Positions 6,408 through 12,935 of a stretch of DNA of 15,950 nucleotides are shown here, piece by piece. The notes beneath the pieces were generated by a model. That model did no database searches. It worked only from the letters and a program-made list of their open reading frames with translations, and was not told the origin of the DNA. The position numbers were made by a program, and so were the translations under genes. The stretch spans positions 1-15,950 of the forward strand of contig JACUTP010000028.1 in the NCBI GenBank assembly GCA_014859785.1. Reading direction: 5' to 3'. This DNA comes from Candidatus Methanoperedentaceae archaeon (GTDB lineage Archaea > Halobacteriota > Methanosarcinia > Methanosarcinales > Methanoperedenaceae). Within the stretch, counting starts at the first letter, position 1. Each line of letters begins with the position of its first letter.

Positions 6408-6422
6408 ATTTAACTTTCCTCC

Positions 6423-6457
6423 TGGAATAATTTGAAAACAATATCTCAATTATTCCA
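6423..6457. terminator. Inverted repeat between convergent hacA and hsp20
   Basis: TGGAATAATT (6423-6432) and AATTATTCCA (6448-6457) are perfect 10-bp arms with a 15-base loop. The right arm contains the last codons and stop of the hsp20 gene, and the left arm lies in the spacer after the hacA-type gene. Its position between converging genes suggests a bidirectional stop or an mRNA 3'-end hairpin. No long T-tract follows on either strand. Confidence 0.45.
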
Positions 6458-6746
6458 CTTCTATCTTTATCCCGCCAACAGGACTTTTAAAAGGCGCTTT
6501 AATGAGCAACAGCCCGTTTTCAAATTTCGCACTCGTCTTTGAAGTATCTATTCCGTGCGCAAGTGAATAGCACGAACTGTATATTACATCCTCCCGCGGG
6601 GCACGGATGCAAAAAGAGCGCTCTCCTATTTTAAGGTCTATATTCTCTTTTTTCACACCTGGAAGTTCCACTTCAATATGGTAACTCTCAGCATCATGGT
6701 CTACACAAACCGATGGATATATTTCTGCTAAATCTTCTTCAGACAT
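6450..6746 (-). CDS. Small heat shock protein, Hsp20/alpha-crystallin family
   Basis: This 98-aa protein is essentially a bare alpha-crystallin domain: YHIEVELPGVKKENIDLKI (22-40) is the classic beta2-beta4 signature, followed by a loop with SFCIRAPRED and the closing strand AKFENGLLLIKAPF. A C-terminal IKIEVE could serve as the I-x-I/V contact for oligomer assembly. The usual long N-terminal arm is nearly absent, because archaeal Hsp20 proteins are commonly about 140-160 aa. Hsp20 proteins hold unfolding proteins in soluble form without ATP. A GGGTG ribosome-binding site precedes the ATG at 6746, and a TATA-like ATTTATATTT at about 6779-6790 lies upstream. It is divergent from the YHS-domain gene. 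Confidence 0.88.
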   Translation of the reverse strand: MSEEDLAEIYPSVCVDHDAESYHIEVELPGVKKENIDLKIGERSFCIRAPREDVIYSSCYSLAHGIDTSKTSAKFENGLLLIKAPFKSPVGGIKIEVE

Positions 6747-6865
6747 TGACTAACACCCAATTATTCAATACTCAAGCCTGAAATATAAATGTTTCTAACA
6801 AGCTCTATATGGATAAATATAAGAAGGTATAATTTATAATGAAATCTAATTCTGGTGGTTAAAAT
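6747..6865. promoter_or_regulatory. Divergent promoter region of hsp20 and the YHS-domain gene
   Basis: This AT-rich 119-bp spacer holds TATA-like elements for both directions: ATTTATATTT (about 6779-6790) for the minus-strand hsp20 and GTATAATTTATAATG (about 6826-6840) for the plus-strand YHS gene. I see no repeat of the groES palindrome here, so the two chaperone units do not obviously share an operator. Confidence 0.45.
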
Positions 6866-7057
6866 ATGGCAATAGACCCGATTTGCGGAATGACAGTTGA
6901 TGAAAAGACAGCAGAATACAAAACAGAGTACCAGGGAACAACGTATTATTTCTGTGCTCCAGGATGTAAGAAAGCCTTTGAAGAAGAGCCGGAAAAATAT
7001 TTGAAAAGCGGACCTGTCGGGATGGGAGGAAAAAAACCCTGGTGGAAATTCTGGTAA
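6866..7057 (+). CDS. YHS-domain metal-binding protein, 63 aa
   Basis: This is a complete YHS domain: DPICGMTV (4-11) with Cys7, a beta strand, then YYFCAPGCKKAFEEEPEKYL (27-46) with Cys30 and Cys34. These cysteines and their spacing bind a metal (copper, zinc or other soft metals) in related proteins and in the N-terminal modules of some P-type ATPases. The function of stand-alone copies is usually annotated only by domain. The tail is odd: after a Gly-rich stretch it ends KKPWWKFW, an aromatic and basic end that could touch a membrane or partner. GGTGGT lies about 8 bp before the ATG. It is transcribed away from hsp20. Confidence 0.9.
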   Translation: MAIDPICGMTVDEKTAEYKTEYQGTTYYFCAPGCKKAFEEEPEKYLKSGPVGMGGKKPWWKFW

Positions 7058-7081
7058 AACCGGTTCATCTGTAAAAACAAA

Positions 7082-7155
7082 CGGACTCGCCGCGATTCGA
7101 ACGCGGGTCAGCGGGTTCGAAGCCCGCCAGGATGTCCTGGCTACCCCACGAGTCC
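7082..7155 (-). tRNA. tRNA-Arg (anticodon UCG)
   Basis: On the minus strand a full cloverleaf folds: acceptor GGACTCG with CGAGTCC, D arm with AGCCAGGACA as the loop, anticodon stem GCGGG/CCCGC closing the 7-base loop CTTCGAA (U33, anticodon UCG), a 4-base variable region, and T stem CCGCG/CGCGG around TTCGAAT. The discriminator is G and CCA is not encoded. UCG reads CGA and related arginine codons. The D stem has one non-canonical T-T at 13/22. No intron is present. AT-rich elements at 7171-7179 and 7189-7197 are promoter candidates, and the second may also serve the divergent gene at 7218. Confidence 0.93.
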
Positions 7156-7217
7156 ACGGGTTGACAGTGCGTTTTATAGTCTGGCAGCGTATTAAATGTT
7201 TGCAGATGGTGTGAGCT

Positions 7218-8012
7218 ATGGTTATTACACTGCTTTCTGATTTTGGTGACCTGTACCCCGCGTCAATTAAGGGCGTAATTCTCTGTATCAATCCTGATGC
7301 AAATATCGTGGATATCTCACATTCTGTCCCTGCGCAGGATATAGGACAGGGTGCGTTCATGCTGATGGCAACTGCAAAATTTTTCCCATCGGGAACTGTA
7401 CATATTGCCGTGGTTGACCCCGGTGTTGGTACACAAAGGCGCGCCATAGCAATCCTCACCGAATCCGAAAAATATGGCGTTCATTATTTTATAGGTCCAG
7501 ACAACGGTCTTCTAATTCCTGCCGCAGGAAGCATCGGGGGGCTTGAGGTTTTCGAATTGACAAATGATGCCCTTTTCCGTGATGCTTCCGGTGTTTCGGC
7601 AACATTTCACGGACGGGATATTTTCGCACCAGCTGGCGCATATATCTCAAAAGGATTTGAAATTGAAAAAGCCGGAAAAAAGATTAATGATTACATGACT
7701 CTTGATTTCGGAAGTTGTGTGAAAAATGACGGTATAATCGAAGGCAGGATTATTTTCATCGATTCTTTCGGTAATATCATCACAAACATACCATCCGGTA
7801 TGGTGGATTACAAATACGGCAGCATGCTTGAAATATGGGGAGAATATGTTACATTCCAGAGTTCATACGGTTTATCAGAAGAAGGCAAACCTCTTGCCCT
7901 GATAGGAAGCCACGGTTACCTTGAGATTTCAGTGAACCTGGGAAGTGCAGTAAGTTTTTTCAATAAAAAACAGGGTGACGGGCTTGTTATAAAAACAGTA
8001 TGTATGTACTAA
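7218..8012 (+). CDS. S-adenosyl-L-methionine hydroxide adenosyltransferase (DUF62/SAM hydrolase)
   Basis: This 264-aa protein has the two-domain DUF62 architecture. LLSDFG (5-10), VDPGVGTQR (66-74), GPDNGL (93-98) and TFHGRDIFAPA (129-139) are present, giving the family's Asp-Arg-His triad as Asp67, Arg74 and His131. The C-terminal beta-barrel domain begins near DSFGNIITNI. The family cleaves S-adenosylmethionine to adenosine and methionine using a water-derived hydroxide and is related to the fluorinase and chlorinase enzymes. The chlorinase- and fluorinase-specific changes are not obvious here. GGTGTGA precedes the ATG. The neighbours, a tRNA and the presenilin-like gene, give no pathway hint. 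A 160-bp spacer follows. Confidence 0.93.
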   Translation: MVITLLSDFGDLYPASIKGVILCINPDANIVDISHSVPAQDIGQGAFMLMATAKFFPSGTVHIAVVDPGVGTQRRAIAILTESEKYGVHYFIGPDNGLLIPAAGSIGGLEVFELTNDALFRDASGVSATFHGRDIFAPAGAYISKGFEIEKAGKKINDYMTLDFGSCVKNDGIIEGRIIFIDSFGNIITNIPSGMVDYKYGSMLEIWGEYVTFQSSYGLSEEGKPLALIGSHGYLEISVNLGSAVSFFNKKQGDGLVIKTVCMY

Positions 8013-8142
8013 AACAGGGATATTGAAGGGCTCTTATTCTTAACAAATAGACCTTTTGGAGAGGGATGTAAGGGAGTGGCTTTTAAATTTTAAGACAGAT
8101 GCTATAATGACGCCATAGTTCTAAGCAGAGTAGCAGTGCATA

Positions 8143-8151
8143 CTTTTAAAA
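8143..8151 (+). promoter_or_regulatory. Predicted TATA box for the presenilin-like gene
   Basis: CTTTTAAAA centred about 26 bp before the ATG at 8173, together with the absence of any Shine-Dalgarno sequence, suggests a leaderless transcript starting at or next to the start codon. The rest of the 8013-8172 spacer shows no repeat or hairpin that I can support. Confidence 0.45.
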
Positions 8152-8172
8152 CTACCTTCATACTATTACAGT

Positions 8173-9081
8173 ATGGTGAACGGTTTGAAAATATCAAAAT
8201 ACGCCCCTTTTTTAGGCATGGCATTCATGCTGCTTATCGTACAGTTGATAGCTATCTCCCTTAGCAAACCGCTTGATGATAATGATTTCAAGGCATTTCA
8301 AGACCCTGAAGCAGCAAGTAACGTTGTGTACTGGATTGCAATTATACTTGTTTTTACAGCTTTTATCCTGCTTGTTGTGAAACTGAATAAGAAATGGTTG
8401 ATACGTGCTTTTATAATGATATCAATAGCATGGACATTAATGTTTGTTTTTTATGCCGCTTTTTCCATGTTTCTCTCTCCTGTTATGAATTCTGTTTTAA
8501 CGCCTGTCCTTTCAATATCCCTTACATTGATTCTTTATAAATTCCCGGAATGGTATGTCATTGACCTTGTTGGCGTGCTGATAGGTGCGGGTGCTGCCTC
8601 TATTTTCGGCATTTCCCTTGCCATCATACCCGCACTGTTACTGCTTATCCTTCTTGCAGTGTATGATTATATTGCGGTTTACAGGACAAAACACATGATT
8701 GCACTTGCAGAAGGCGTGATGGAACTTCGACTTCCGATTTTGCTTGTAGTTCCAAAACGGTGGAGTTACTCTTTCATTAATGAGACCTTTGATAAGGAGG
8801 AGCGGGAGGCATTCTTCATGGGACTCGGGGACGCTGTCATGCCCACGATACTTGTTGTATCGGCTATCACTTTCAGCAGTGCGGTTAACTATACCATACC
8901 AGTTCTCGGCGCAATCAACCTCCCTGCAATCGGTGCAATAATCGGCACTTTCGCGGGGTTTTCTGTGCTTATGGGATTTGTGATGAAAGGCAACCCCCAG
9001 GCAGGTCTTCCTTTCCTGAACGGCGGGGTCATATTGGGGTATGCGGCTGGAAGCATGCTGGCAGGGGCGCCATTGTTTTAA
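8173..9081 (+). CDS. Presenilin/signal-peptide-peptidase-like intramembrane aspartyl protease (family A22)
   Basis: This 302-aa protein has about nine hydrophobic segments. The two catalytic aspartates are in the expected contexts: AVYDYIAVY (Asp165) in one membrane helix and GLGD (217-220, Asp220) in the next. A PAL-equivalent loop is at GLPFLNGG (278-285). Archaeal homologues such as the crystallised PSH from Methanoculleus share this layout and cleave substrates inside the membrane. A polar loop (about 194-212, basic and then acidic) separates the two catalytic helices. The start has no Shine-Dalgarno and fits a leaderless mRNA. leuC starts 40 bp after the stop codon, then the M29-like gene and a zinc ribbon, so the protease is the first gene of a likely operon. 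Confidence 0.92.
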   Translation: MVNGLKISKYAPFLGMAFMLLIVQLIAISLSKPLDDNDFKAFQDPEAASNVVYWIAIILVFTAFILLVVKLNKKWLIRAFIMISIAWTLMFVFYAAFSMFLSPVMNSVLTPVLSISLTLILYKFPEWYVIDLVGVLIGAGAASIFGISLAIIPALLLLILLAVYDYIAVYRTKHMIALAEGVMELRLPILLVVPKRWSYSFINETFDKEEREAFFMGLGDAVMPTILVVSAITFSSAVNYTIPVLGAINLPAIGAIIGTFAGFSVLMGFVMKGNPQAGLPFLNGGVILGYAAGSMLAGAPLF

Positions 9082-9121
9082 TTCCAAAAGATTAAGTAAT
9101 TTCATGCTATCAAGAACATAT

Positions 9122-10393
9122 ATGGCTCAAACCGTTTCTGAAAAGATTTTCTCAAAAGCTTCCGGAAAAGAAGTAAAGGCAGGAGATTTCGTCCTGGCAA
9201 ATATCGACCGTGCCATGACTCACGATATTACAGGACCACTTGCAGTTGAAGGATTCAGGGAAATAGTAAAGGACAAGAAGAACAAGAAAGTGTGGGACCC
9301 TGGAAAGATAGTTATTATTTTTGACCACCAGGTTCCTGCAGATTCATTAAATGCAGCAGCAAACCACATAATGCTGCGTGAGTTCGCAGAGGAGCAGGAA
9401 ATCCTGAACTACGATATTTTCGAAGGTATATGCCACCAGGTCGTGCCTGAAAAAGGGCATGTAAGACCTGGCGACCTTATCGTGGGTTCTGACTCCCACA
9501 CATGCGCCTACGGTGCACTGGGAGCGTTTTCCACAGGTATCGGAAGCACGGACATGGCTTTTGTATTTGCAACAGGCAAGCTATGGTTCAGGGTACCTGA
9601 AACCCTGGGATTCGAGGTCGAGGGTAAACTTCAAAGATGCGTATCCCCGAAAGATATAATTCTCCACCTCATAGGAGATGTTGGTGTTGAAGGTGCAAGG
9701 TACATGGCAGCCGAGTTTAGCGGAAGCACAATCAGGAACACGGATATCCCCGGCAGGATGAGCATGTCCAATATGGCAATCGAAATGGGCGGGAAGGCAG
9801 GTATCGTGGAGGCAGACGCCACCACGGAAAAGTATCTTCAGGAGAGGATACCGGGCTTCAAGCTTGACCCTATATGGAAGAGTGACGATGATGCTGGATT
9901 TGTAAACGTCAGGCACTATGACGTATCAGACCTCTCACCGCAGGTTGCCTGTCCGCATAATGTGGATAACGTGAAACCCGTTGAAGAAGTTGAGGGAACA
10001 AAAATAAACCAGGTATTTGTCGGCTCCTGTACCAACGGGCGGTTCGAGGATATTGAAACCGTTGCTAAAATAATGGGTAATGAAAAAGTGGCAAAAGGAG
10101 TGCGCCTGTTAATTATTCCCGCATCACATACCGAGTATATGAAGGTGTTAAGAGCAGGTTATGTGGAGCAGTTCATGGAAGCAGGTGCGCTCGTGGAATC
10201 ACCATGCTGCGGTCCGTGCATGGGCGGCTCATTCGGTCTGCTTGGCAGGGGAGAGGTCGGGCTTTCAACATCTAACCGGAACTTCCGGGGGAGACAGGGC
10301 AGTCCTGAGGCGTTCGTGTACCTGTCATCCCCGGCAACTGCTGGCGCAAGTGCACTTTATGGCGAGATTACCGACCCGAGAAAAGTGATATGA
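9122..10393 (+). CDS. leuC: 3-isopropylmalate dehydratase large subunit
   Basis: This 423-aa protein is a paralogue of the gene at 5163. The [4Fe-4S] cysteines are Cys303 (GSCTNGR), Cys363 and Cys366 (CCGPCMGG). Other conserved blocks are MTHDITGPLAV, FDHQVPADS, CHQVVPEKGH, GSDSHTCAYGALGAFSTGIGSTDM and STSNRNFRGRQG. The DITGPL, HQVPADS and RNFRGRQGS versions match the methanogen LeuC type (MJ0499-like, recalled from memory) better than the homoaconitase type. The enzyme isomerises 2-isopropylmalate to 3-isopropylmalate with a small subunit (LeuD) that is not in this window; methanogen LeuC may also handle citramalate-derived substrates. I start at the ATG at 9122 (MAQTVSEK); an in-frame ATG at 9104 would add six residues. 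Its stop overlaps the next start by ATGA. Confidence 0.93.
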   Translation: MAQTVSEKIFSKASGKEVKAGDFVLANIDRAMTHDITGPLAVEGFREIVKDKKNKKVWDPGKIVIIFDHQVPADSLNAAANHIMLREFAEEQEILNYDIFEGICHQVVPEKGHVRPGDLIVGSDSHTCAYGALGAFSTGIGSTDMAFVFATGKLWFRVPETLGFEVEGKLQRCVSPKDIILHLIGDVGVEGARYMAAEFSGSTIRNTDIPGRMSMSNMAIEMGGKAGIVEADATTEKYLQERIPGFKLDPIWKSDDDAGFVNVRHYDVSDLSPQVACPHNVDNVKPVEEVEGTKINQVFVGSCTNGRFEDIETVAKIMGNEKVAKGVRLLIIPASHTEYMKVLRAGYVEQFMEAGALVESPCCGPCMGGSFGLLGRGEVGLSTSNRNFRGRQGSPEAFVYLSSPATAGASALYGEITDPRKVI

Positions 10394-11328
10394 TATCAAT
10401 TGGCGCAGATAAGGTAATGGAATGTTTCGGTTTAACGGCTGGGGAAAACGTTCTTATCGTATTGGATACCAGAACCCCTGAATCAATCGGGGAAAGCCTT
10501 TTTGAAGCTGCCGGAAAAATCGGGTGTGAGGTAATGTTGCTGACTATGATGCCGAGAACCCGCCACGGGGAAGAGCCGCCTGTTGCAGTGGCAGAAGCAA
10601 TGAAAAATGCGGATGTTGTTATTGCGCCGACCACTTTTTCCCTGACCCATACACAGGCAAGGATTAATGCCTGTAAAGTTGGGGCGAGGGTTGCTTCCAT
10701 GCCCGGAATTACGCAAAGCATGATGTCATCAGGGGGTATGACGGCAGATTATGACAGGGTTAAAGAGATTGCAATTAAACTTAATGAAAGGCTGGAAAAT
10801 GTAAAAGAGGTGCGGATTGTCACAGATTCGGGAACTGATATATTGTTTAATCTTGAAGGCGCAACATGGATGATGGATACGGGAATCTGCCACGAACCCG
10901 GCTCAAGTGCCAACCTTCCTGCCGGGGAATTGTATATTGCACCAGAGGATGCAAACGGGATTTTTGTTGTGGACGGCTCCATGAGCGGTTTCGGGATACT
11001 TGATTCACCACTTGAGTTTACGGCCAGGGACAGGTACGTGACCGATATAAAAGGAGAACAGGCAGAAAGGCTAAAAGCCATGCTTGATACTGTCGGGGAA
11101 AAAGCGCGCAACGTGGCAGAATTTGGAATAGGTATCAATCCCGAAGCAAGGCTTATTGGTAACGTTCTTGAGGATGAAAAAGTAGGCGGGACGGTTCATA
11201 TTGCAATAGGGGATAACAGCACGTTCGGAGGGGATGTTATTGCAGGGATACATCTTGACGGTATTATCACAAAACCAAGGATATTTGCAGATTCCAAGGA
11301 AATTTTTTTAAGTGAGTACATTTATTAA
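10390..11328 (+). CDS. Leucyl aminopeptidase-like protein (M29 / aminopeptidase T-related)
   Basis: This 312-aa protein is shorter than bacterial aminopeptidase T (about 410). Possible metal-binding blocks are NLPAGELYIAPED (Glu180), AEFGIGINPEA (Glu244), GNVLEDEKVGGTVHIAIGDN (His270) and GIHLDGII (His288, Asp290). These are in the order and spacing expected for the metal site of M29 enzymes. The N-terminal half (1-150) is a Rossmann-like region with HTQARINACKVGARVASMPGIT. Archaeal members are usually annotated by similarity only, and substrate preference is unknown. It overlaps leuC by 4 bp (ATGA), so translation is probably coupled. The zinc-ribbon gene follows 7 bp after its stop. Confidence 0.85.
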   Translation: MISIGADKVMECFGLTAGENVLIVLDTRTPESIGESLFEAAGKIGCEVMLLTMMPRTRHGEEPPVAVAEAMKNADVVIAPTTFSLTHTQARINACKVGARVASMPGITQSMMSSGGMTADYDRVKEIAIKLNERLENVKEVRIVTDSGTDILFNLEGATWMMDTGICHEPGSSANLPAGELYIAPEDANGIFVVDGSMSGFGILDSPLEFTARDRYVTDIKGEQAERLKAMLDTVGEKARNVAEFGIGINPEARLIGNVLEDEKVGGTVHIAIGDNSTFGGDVIAGIHLDGIITKPRIFADSKEIFLSEYIY

Positions 11329-11335
11329 AGAAAGT

Positions 11336-11464
11336 ATGGAAGAAATTAACCAGAATGCGGTTTTCTTCAGGTGCTCAGTATGCGATTTCGTGTTCGAGGC
11401 GGACCCCAACTTTATCCCGATACCCTGCCCGCAGTGCGGAAGTGAAGCGACCGAGAGGACTTAG
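11336..11464 (+). CDS. 42-aa zinc-ribbon microprotein
   Basis: MEEINQNAVFF is followed by RCSVCDFVFE and then PIPCPQCGSEATERT. Two CxxC knuckles (Cys13/Cys16 and Cys31/Cys34) separated by 14 residues form a complete treble-clef or ribbon-like zinc site, as in many short archaeal rubredoxin/zinc-ribbon proteins. The ATG lies 7 bp after the aminopeptidase-like gene, so it looks like the last gene of the presenilin-leuC operon. The Shine-Dalgarno sequence is weak. A diverged copy lies at 12068-12235 with the first knuckle deleted. I cannot name a partner. Confidence 0.8.
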   Translation: MEEINQNAVFFRCSVCDFVFEADPNFIPIPCPQCGSEATERT

Positions 11465-11511
11465 GTTACTGTATCATCTATTTGTAGGATATAGAAATTT
11501 TATTCAGGCAT

Positions 11512-11766
11512 TTATCTATTATAGATATTTCTCCTATGGCCCACTTTTAAAACCAAGATGTGAAGTTTTTTGTTATCTATGTCCATAATCACCCTATAAT
11601 CGCCTACACGTAACTTATAACCAGGATCTCCAACGAGCTTGGTTACATAAGCTTCCGGTCTGAGTCTAATCTTTTCCAATGCTGCAATTATTCGCTCTTG
11701 AAGGTTTGGTTCAATTTTTTTAAGTTGTATAAGGGCTTTATCTGAGAAAATTATCTCATAAGTCAT
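11512..11766 (-). CDS. RelE/ParE-family toxin (intact)
   Basis: This 84-aa protein has the full RelE fold pattern: MTYEIIFSDKALIQLKKIEP (first strand and helix), a second helix with LEKIRLRPEAYVTKL, then the core strands KLRVGDYRVIMDID (51-64) and KLHILVLKVGHRRNIY (67-82). The C-terminal GHRRNIY supplies the His/Arg/Tyr residues seen in ribosome-dependent RelE-type mRNA interferases; ParE-type gyrase inhibitors share the fold, so the target is not certain. The start overlaps the antitoxin stop by ATGA, typical of translational coupling. No disruption is visible, in contrast to the other two toxins in this window. Confidence 0.9.
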   Translation of the reverse strand: MTYEIIFSDKALIQLKKIEPNLQERIIAALEKIRLRPEAYVTKLVGDPGYKLRVGDYRVIMDIDNKKLHILVLKVGHRRNIYNR

Positions 11767-11981
11767 AGTCCCAACTCTTTCTTAACCTCTGCTAATGTGT
11801 AGGACTTGCCTGCTTTTATTTCAGCACGTGCACTTGCTATCTCTTTTTTTGTTTGTTCACTCAGTTCTTGCGAGTCTTCCACTAAACCCCATATTACTGC
11901 CTCATAAGTTTCTTTTTCGAAGAGTTTCCTTTTAATAAGTTCTTTTTGCAGACCCTCACTTATCTGGATTGAAGTGACCAT
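11763..11981 (-). CDS. RelB-type antitoxin
   Basis: At 72 aa it starts MVTSIQISEGLQKELIKRKLFEKETYEAVIWGL, a ribbon-helix-helix-like DNA-binding N-terminus (strand VTSIQIS, then two helices), and ends SYTLAEVKKELGL, the toxin-wrapping tail. The frame continues upstream to 12044, but that extension runs through the operator-like repeats, so I chose the ATG at 11981. The N-terminus likely represses the promoter at the palindrome and direct repeats found just upstream. It is followed by the toxin gene with a 4-bp overlap. Confidence 0.88.
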   Translation of the reverse strand: MVTSIQISEGLQKELIKRKLFEKETYEAVIWGLVEDSQELSEQTKKEIASARAEIKAGKSYTLAEVKKELGL

Positions 11982-11991
11982 ATTATATCGC

Positions 11992-12020
11992 CATAGTATA
12001 CTATAGTTTGACATAGTATA
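11992..12020. promoter_or_regulatory. Operator/promoter repeats of the RelBE-type module
   Basis: CATAGTATA occurs twice, at 11992-12000 and 12012-12020, exactly 20 bp apart (about two helical turns). The 12-bp perfect palindrome ATAGTATACTAT (11993-12004) overlaps the first copy. This is directly upstream of the antitoxin ATG and includes TATA-like sequence, as expected for an autoregulatory site bound by a ribbon-helix-helix antitoxin. Confidence 0.6.
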
Positions 12021-12067
12021 TGTGTTTTCCCCCGTCAATACCAAAATCAGAACTTTGTATAACTGTA

Positions 12068-12235
12068 ATGTTTAATCTAAATTCCAAGAAGGTTTGGACA
12101 CAGCAGAATGCACAGCCAGATGTGAGTATGTTATCTGACCCGAACTTTGTCTCGATACCGTGCCCCCCATGCGGGAGCGAGGCGACTGAGAGAACCTATT
12201 TGAACAAAAAAAGATTGTATATATTTATTAGCTAA
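12068..12235 (+). pseudogene. Degenerate second copy of the zinc-ribbon microprotein gene
   Basis: The segment encoding DPNFVSIPCPPCGSEATERT (12137-12196) is a copy of DPNFIPIPCPQCGSEATERT at the end of the gene at 11336. By hand count 47 of 60 bases match, most differences fall in third codon positions, and 17 of 20 residues are identical. Upstream of this the alignment shows a net 18-bp deletion between the QNA codons and the DPNF codons; the first CxxC knuckle is lost, only 'RC' being faintly visible in another frame. The possible ORF starting at 12068 therefore has only one CxxC and a tail YLNKKRLYIFIS. It may be a relic or a shortened paralogue. The intact RelBE pair lies between the two copies. 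Confidence 0.6.
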
Positions 12236-12819
12236 TACGGTTTTACTTTAATACTTGAGGAAGCTATTACACTATTTGTAGAACTATCAACAACTGTAAC
12301 CACAACAACAGAACCTTCTTCTAATGTCCATTTTTTGTCTACAGTGTTGTTTTGTGGGGAAGCCGTCCCCATATATGTCCCATCTTTACCATATAGTGTA
12401 ATAGTATTGCCAGCTATCCATCGTTTTCCATCAACAATCTCTCCAAGATTTATTCCAGATTCTTTGCCATAATTGCTTCCGGTTAAATCCATATATGTAA
12501 CTCGTATATCTTGAGCCAAACCCGATGGCATACTTCCTTCCGCATACGCTCGCCCTTTTCCTGTGATGATAACTTTTATTTCCGTTTCTAATAAACTATC
12601 ACCACCTTTGTGACTAAGTATAATGTAGTTCTTATAAAGTGTGCCAATATCTCCCCGCGCCTGTCTTATCACAATTTTTGCATCAGGTGCGTCAGAAGGT
12701 ACTGTGTAAGCCAGCACGGACATGGCTATTGTTCCAATAAGGACAACTGTCAGCCCTGCCATCAGGATAACACCCATAACCGACGAAACGGCATGCTTAC
12801 TTTCCATAAAGTTTTTCAT
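12232..12819 (-). CDS. Archaeal type IV pilin-like protein
   Basis: The protein is 195 aa. The N-terminus MKNFMESKHAVSSVMGVILMAGLTVVLIGTIAMSVL has the archaeal pilin form: a short basic leader, the AVS-x-V-x-GVILM motif and a single hydrophobic helix (about 12-37) that would build the pilus core after cleavage by a prepilin peptidase. The rest is a beta-rich extracellular domain with repeated IKVIITG, ITLYGKDG and SVVVVTVVDSS strands. An alternative start is Met5. A TATA-like AAATATTTAA (about 12846-12855) lies about 30 bp upstream, suggesting a short or absent leader. No pilus assembly ATPase or membrane platform gene is nearby, so its filament type (adhesive pilus or other) is unknown. Confidence 0.85.
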   Translation of the reverse strand: MKNFMESKHAVSSVMGVILMAGLTVVLIGTIAMSVLAYTVPSDAPDAKIVIRQARGDIGTLYKNYIILSHKGGDSLLETEIKVIITGKGRAYAEGSMPSGLAQDIRVTYMDLTGSNYGKESGINLGEIVDGKRWIAGNTITLYGKDGTYMGTASPQNNTVDKKWTLEEGSVVVVTVVDSSTNSVIASSSIKVKPY

Positions 12820-12935
12820 AATATAGTAAAATTATGATTATAAGCTTAAATATTTCGATTTTGTCCTGAATAAACACAGATAATTCAATCAAATTTTCAA
12901 GACAAAAACATTCATCCGGTCAGGGAAAAACCATC

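Noticed and set aside
7082..7155. Reading the tRNA anticodon as GAA (Phe) or UUC (Glu)
   Set aside because: The 7-base loop CTTCGAA between GCGGG and CCCGC places U at position 33 and TCG at 34-36, giving arginine.
7218..8012. Calling the DUF62 protein a chlorinase or fluorinase
   Set aside because: The Asp-Arg-His triad of the hydroxide adenosyltransferase group is present, and no halogenase-specific feature can be identified from the sequence.
11355..11588. A 77-codon frame on the plus strand overlapping the zinc-ribbon gene and the toxin's 3' end
   Set aside because: It is an out-of-frame reading of the 42-aa zinc-ribbon gene, starting inside it; the other frame has the four cysteines and a coherent start.
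12859..12907. TTTTGTC/GACAAAA inverted pair after the ABC ATPase gene as a terminator
   Set aside because: The arms are only 7 bp and AT-rich with a 35-base loop, so the structure would be weak and could occur by chance.
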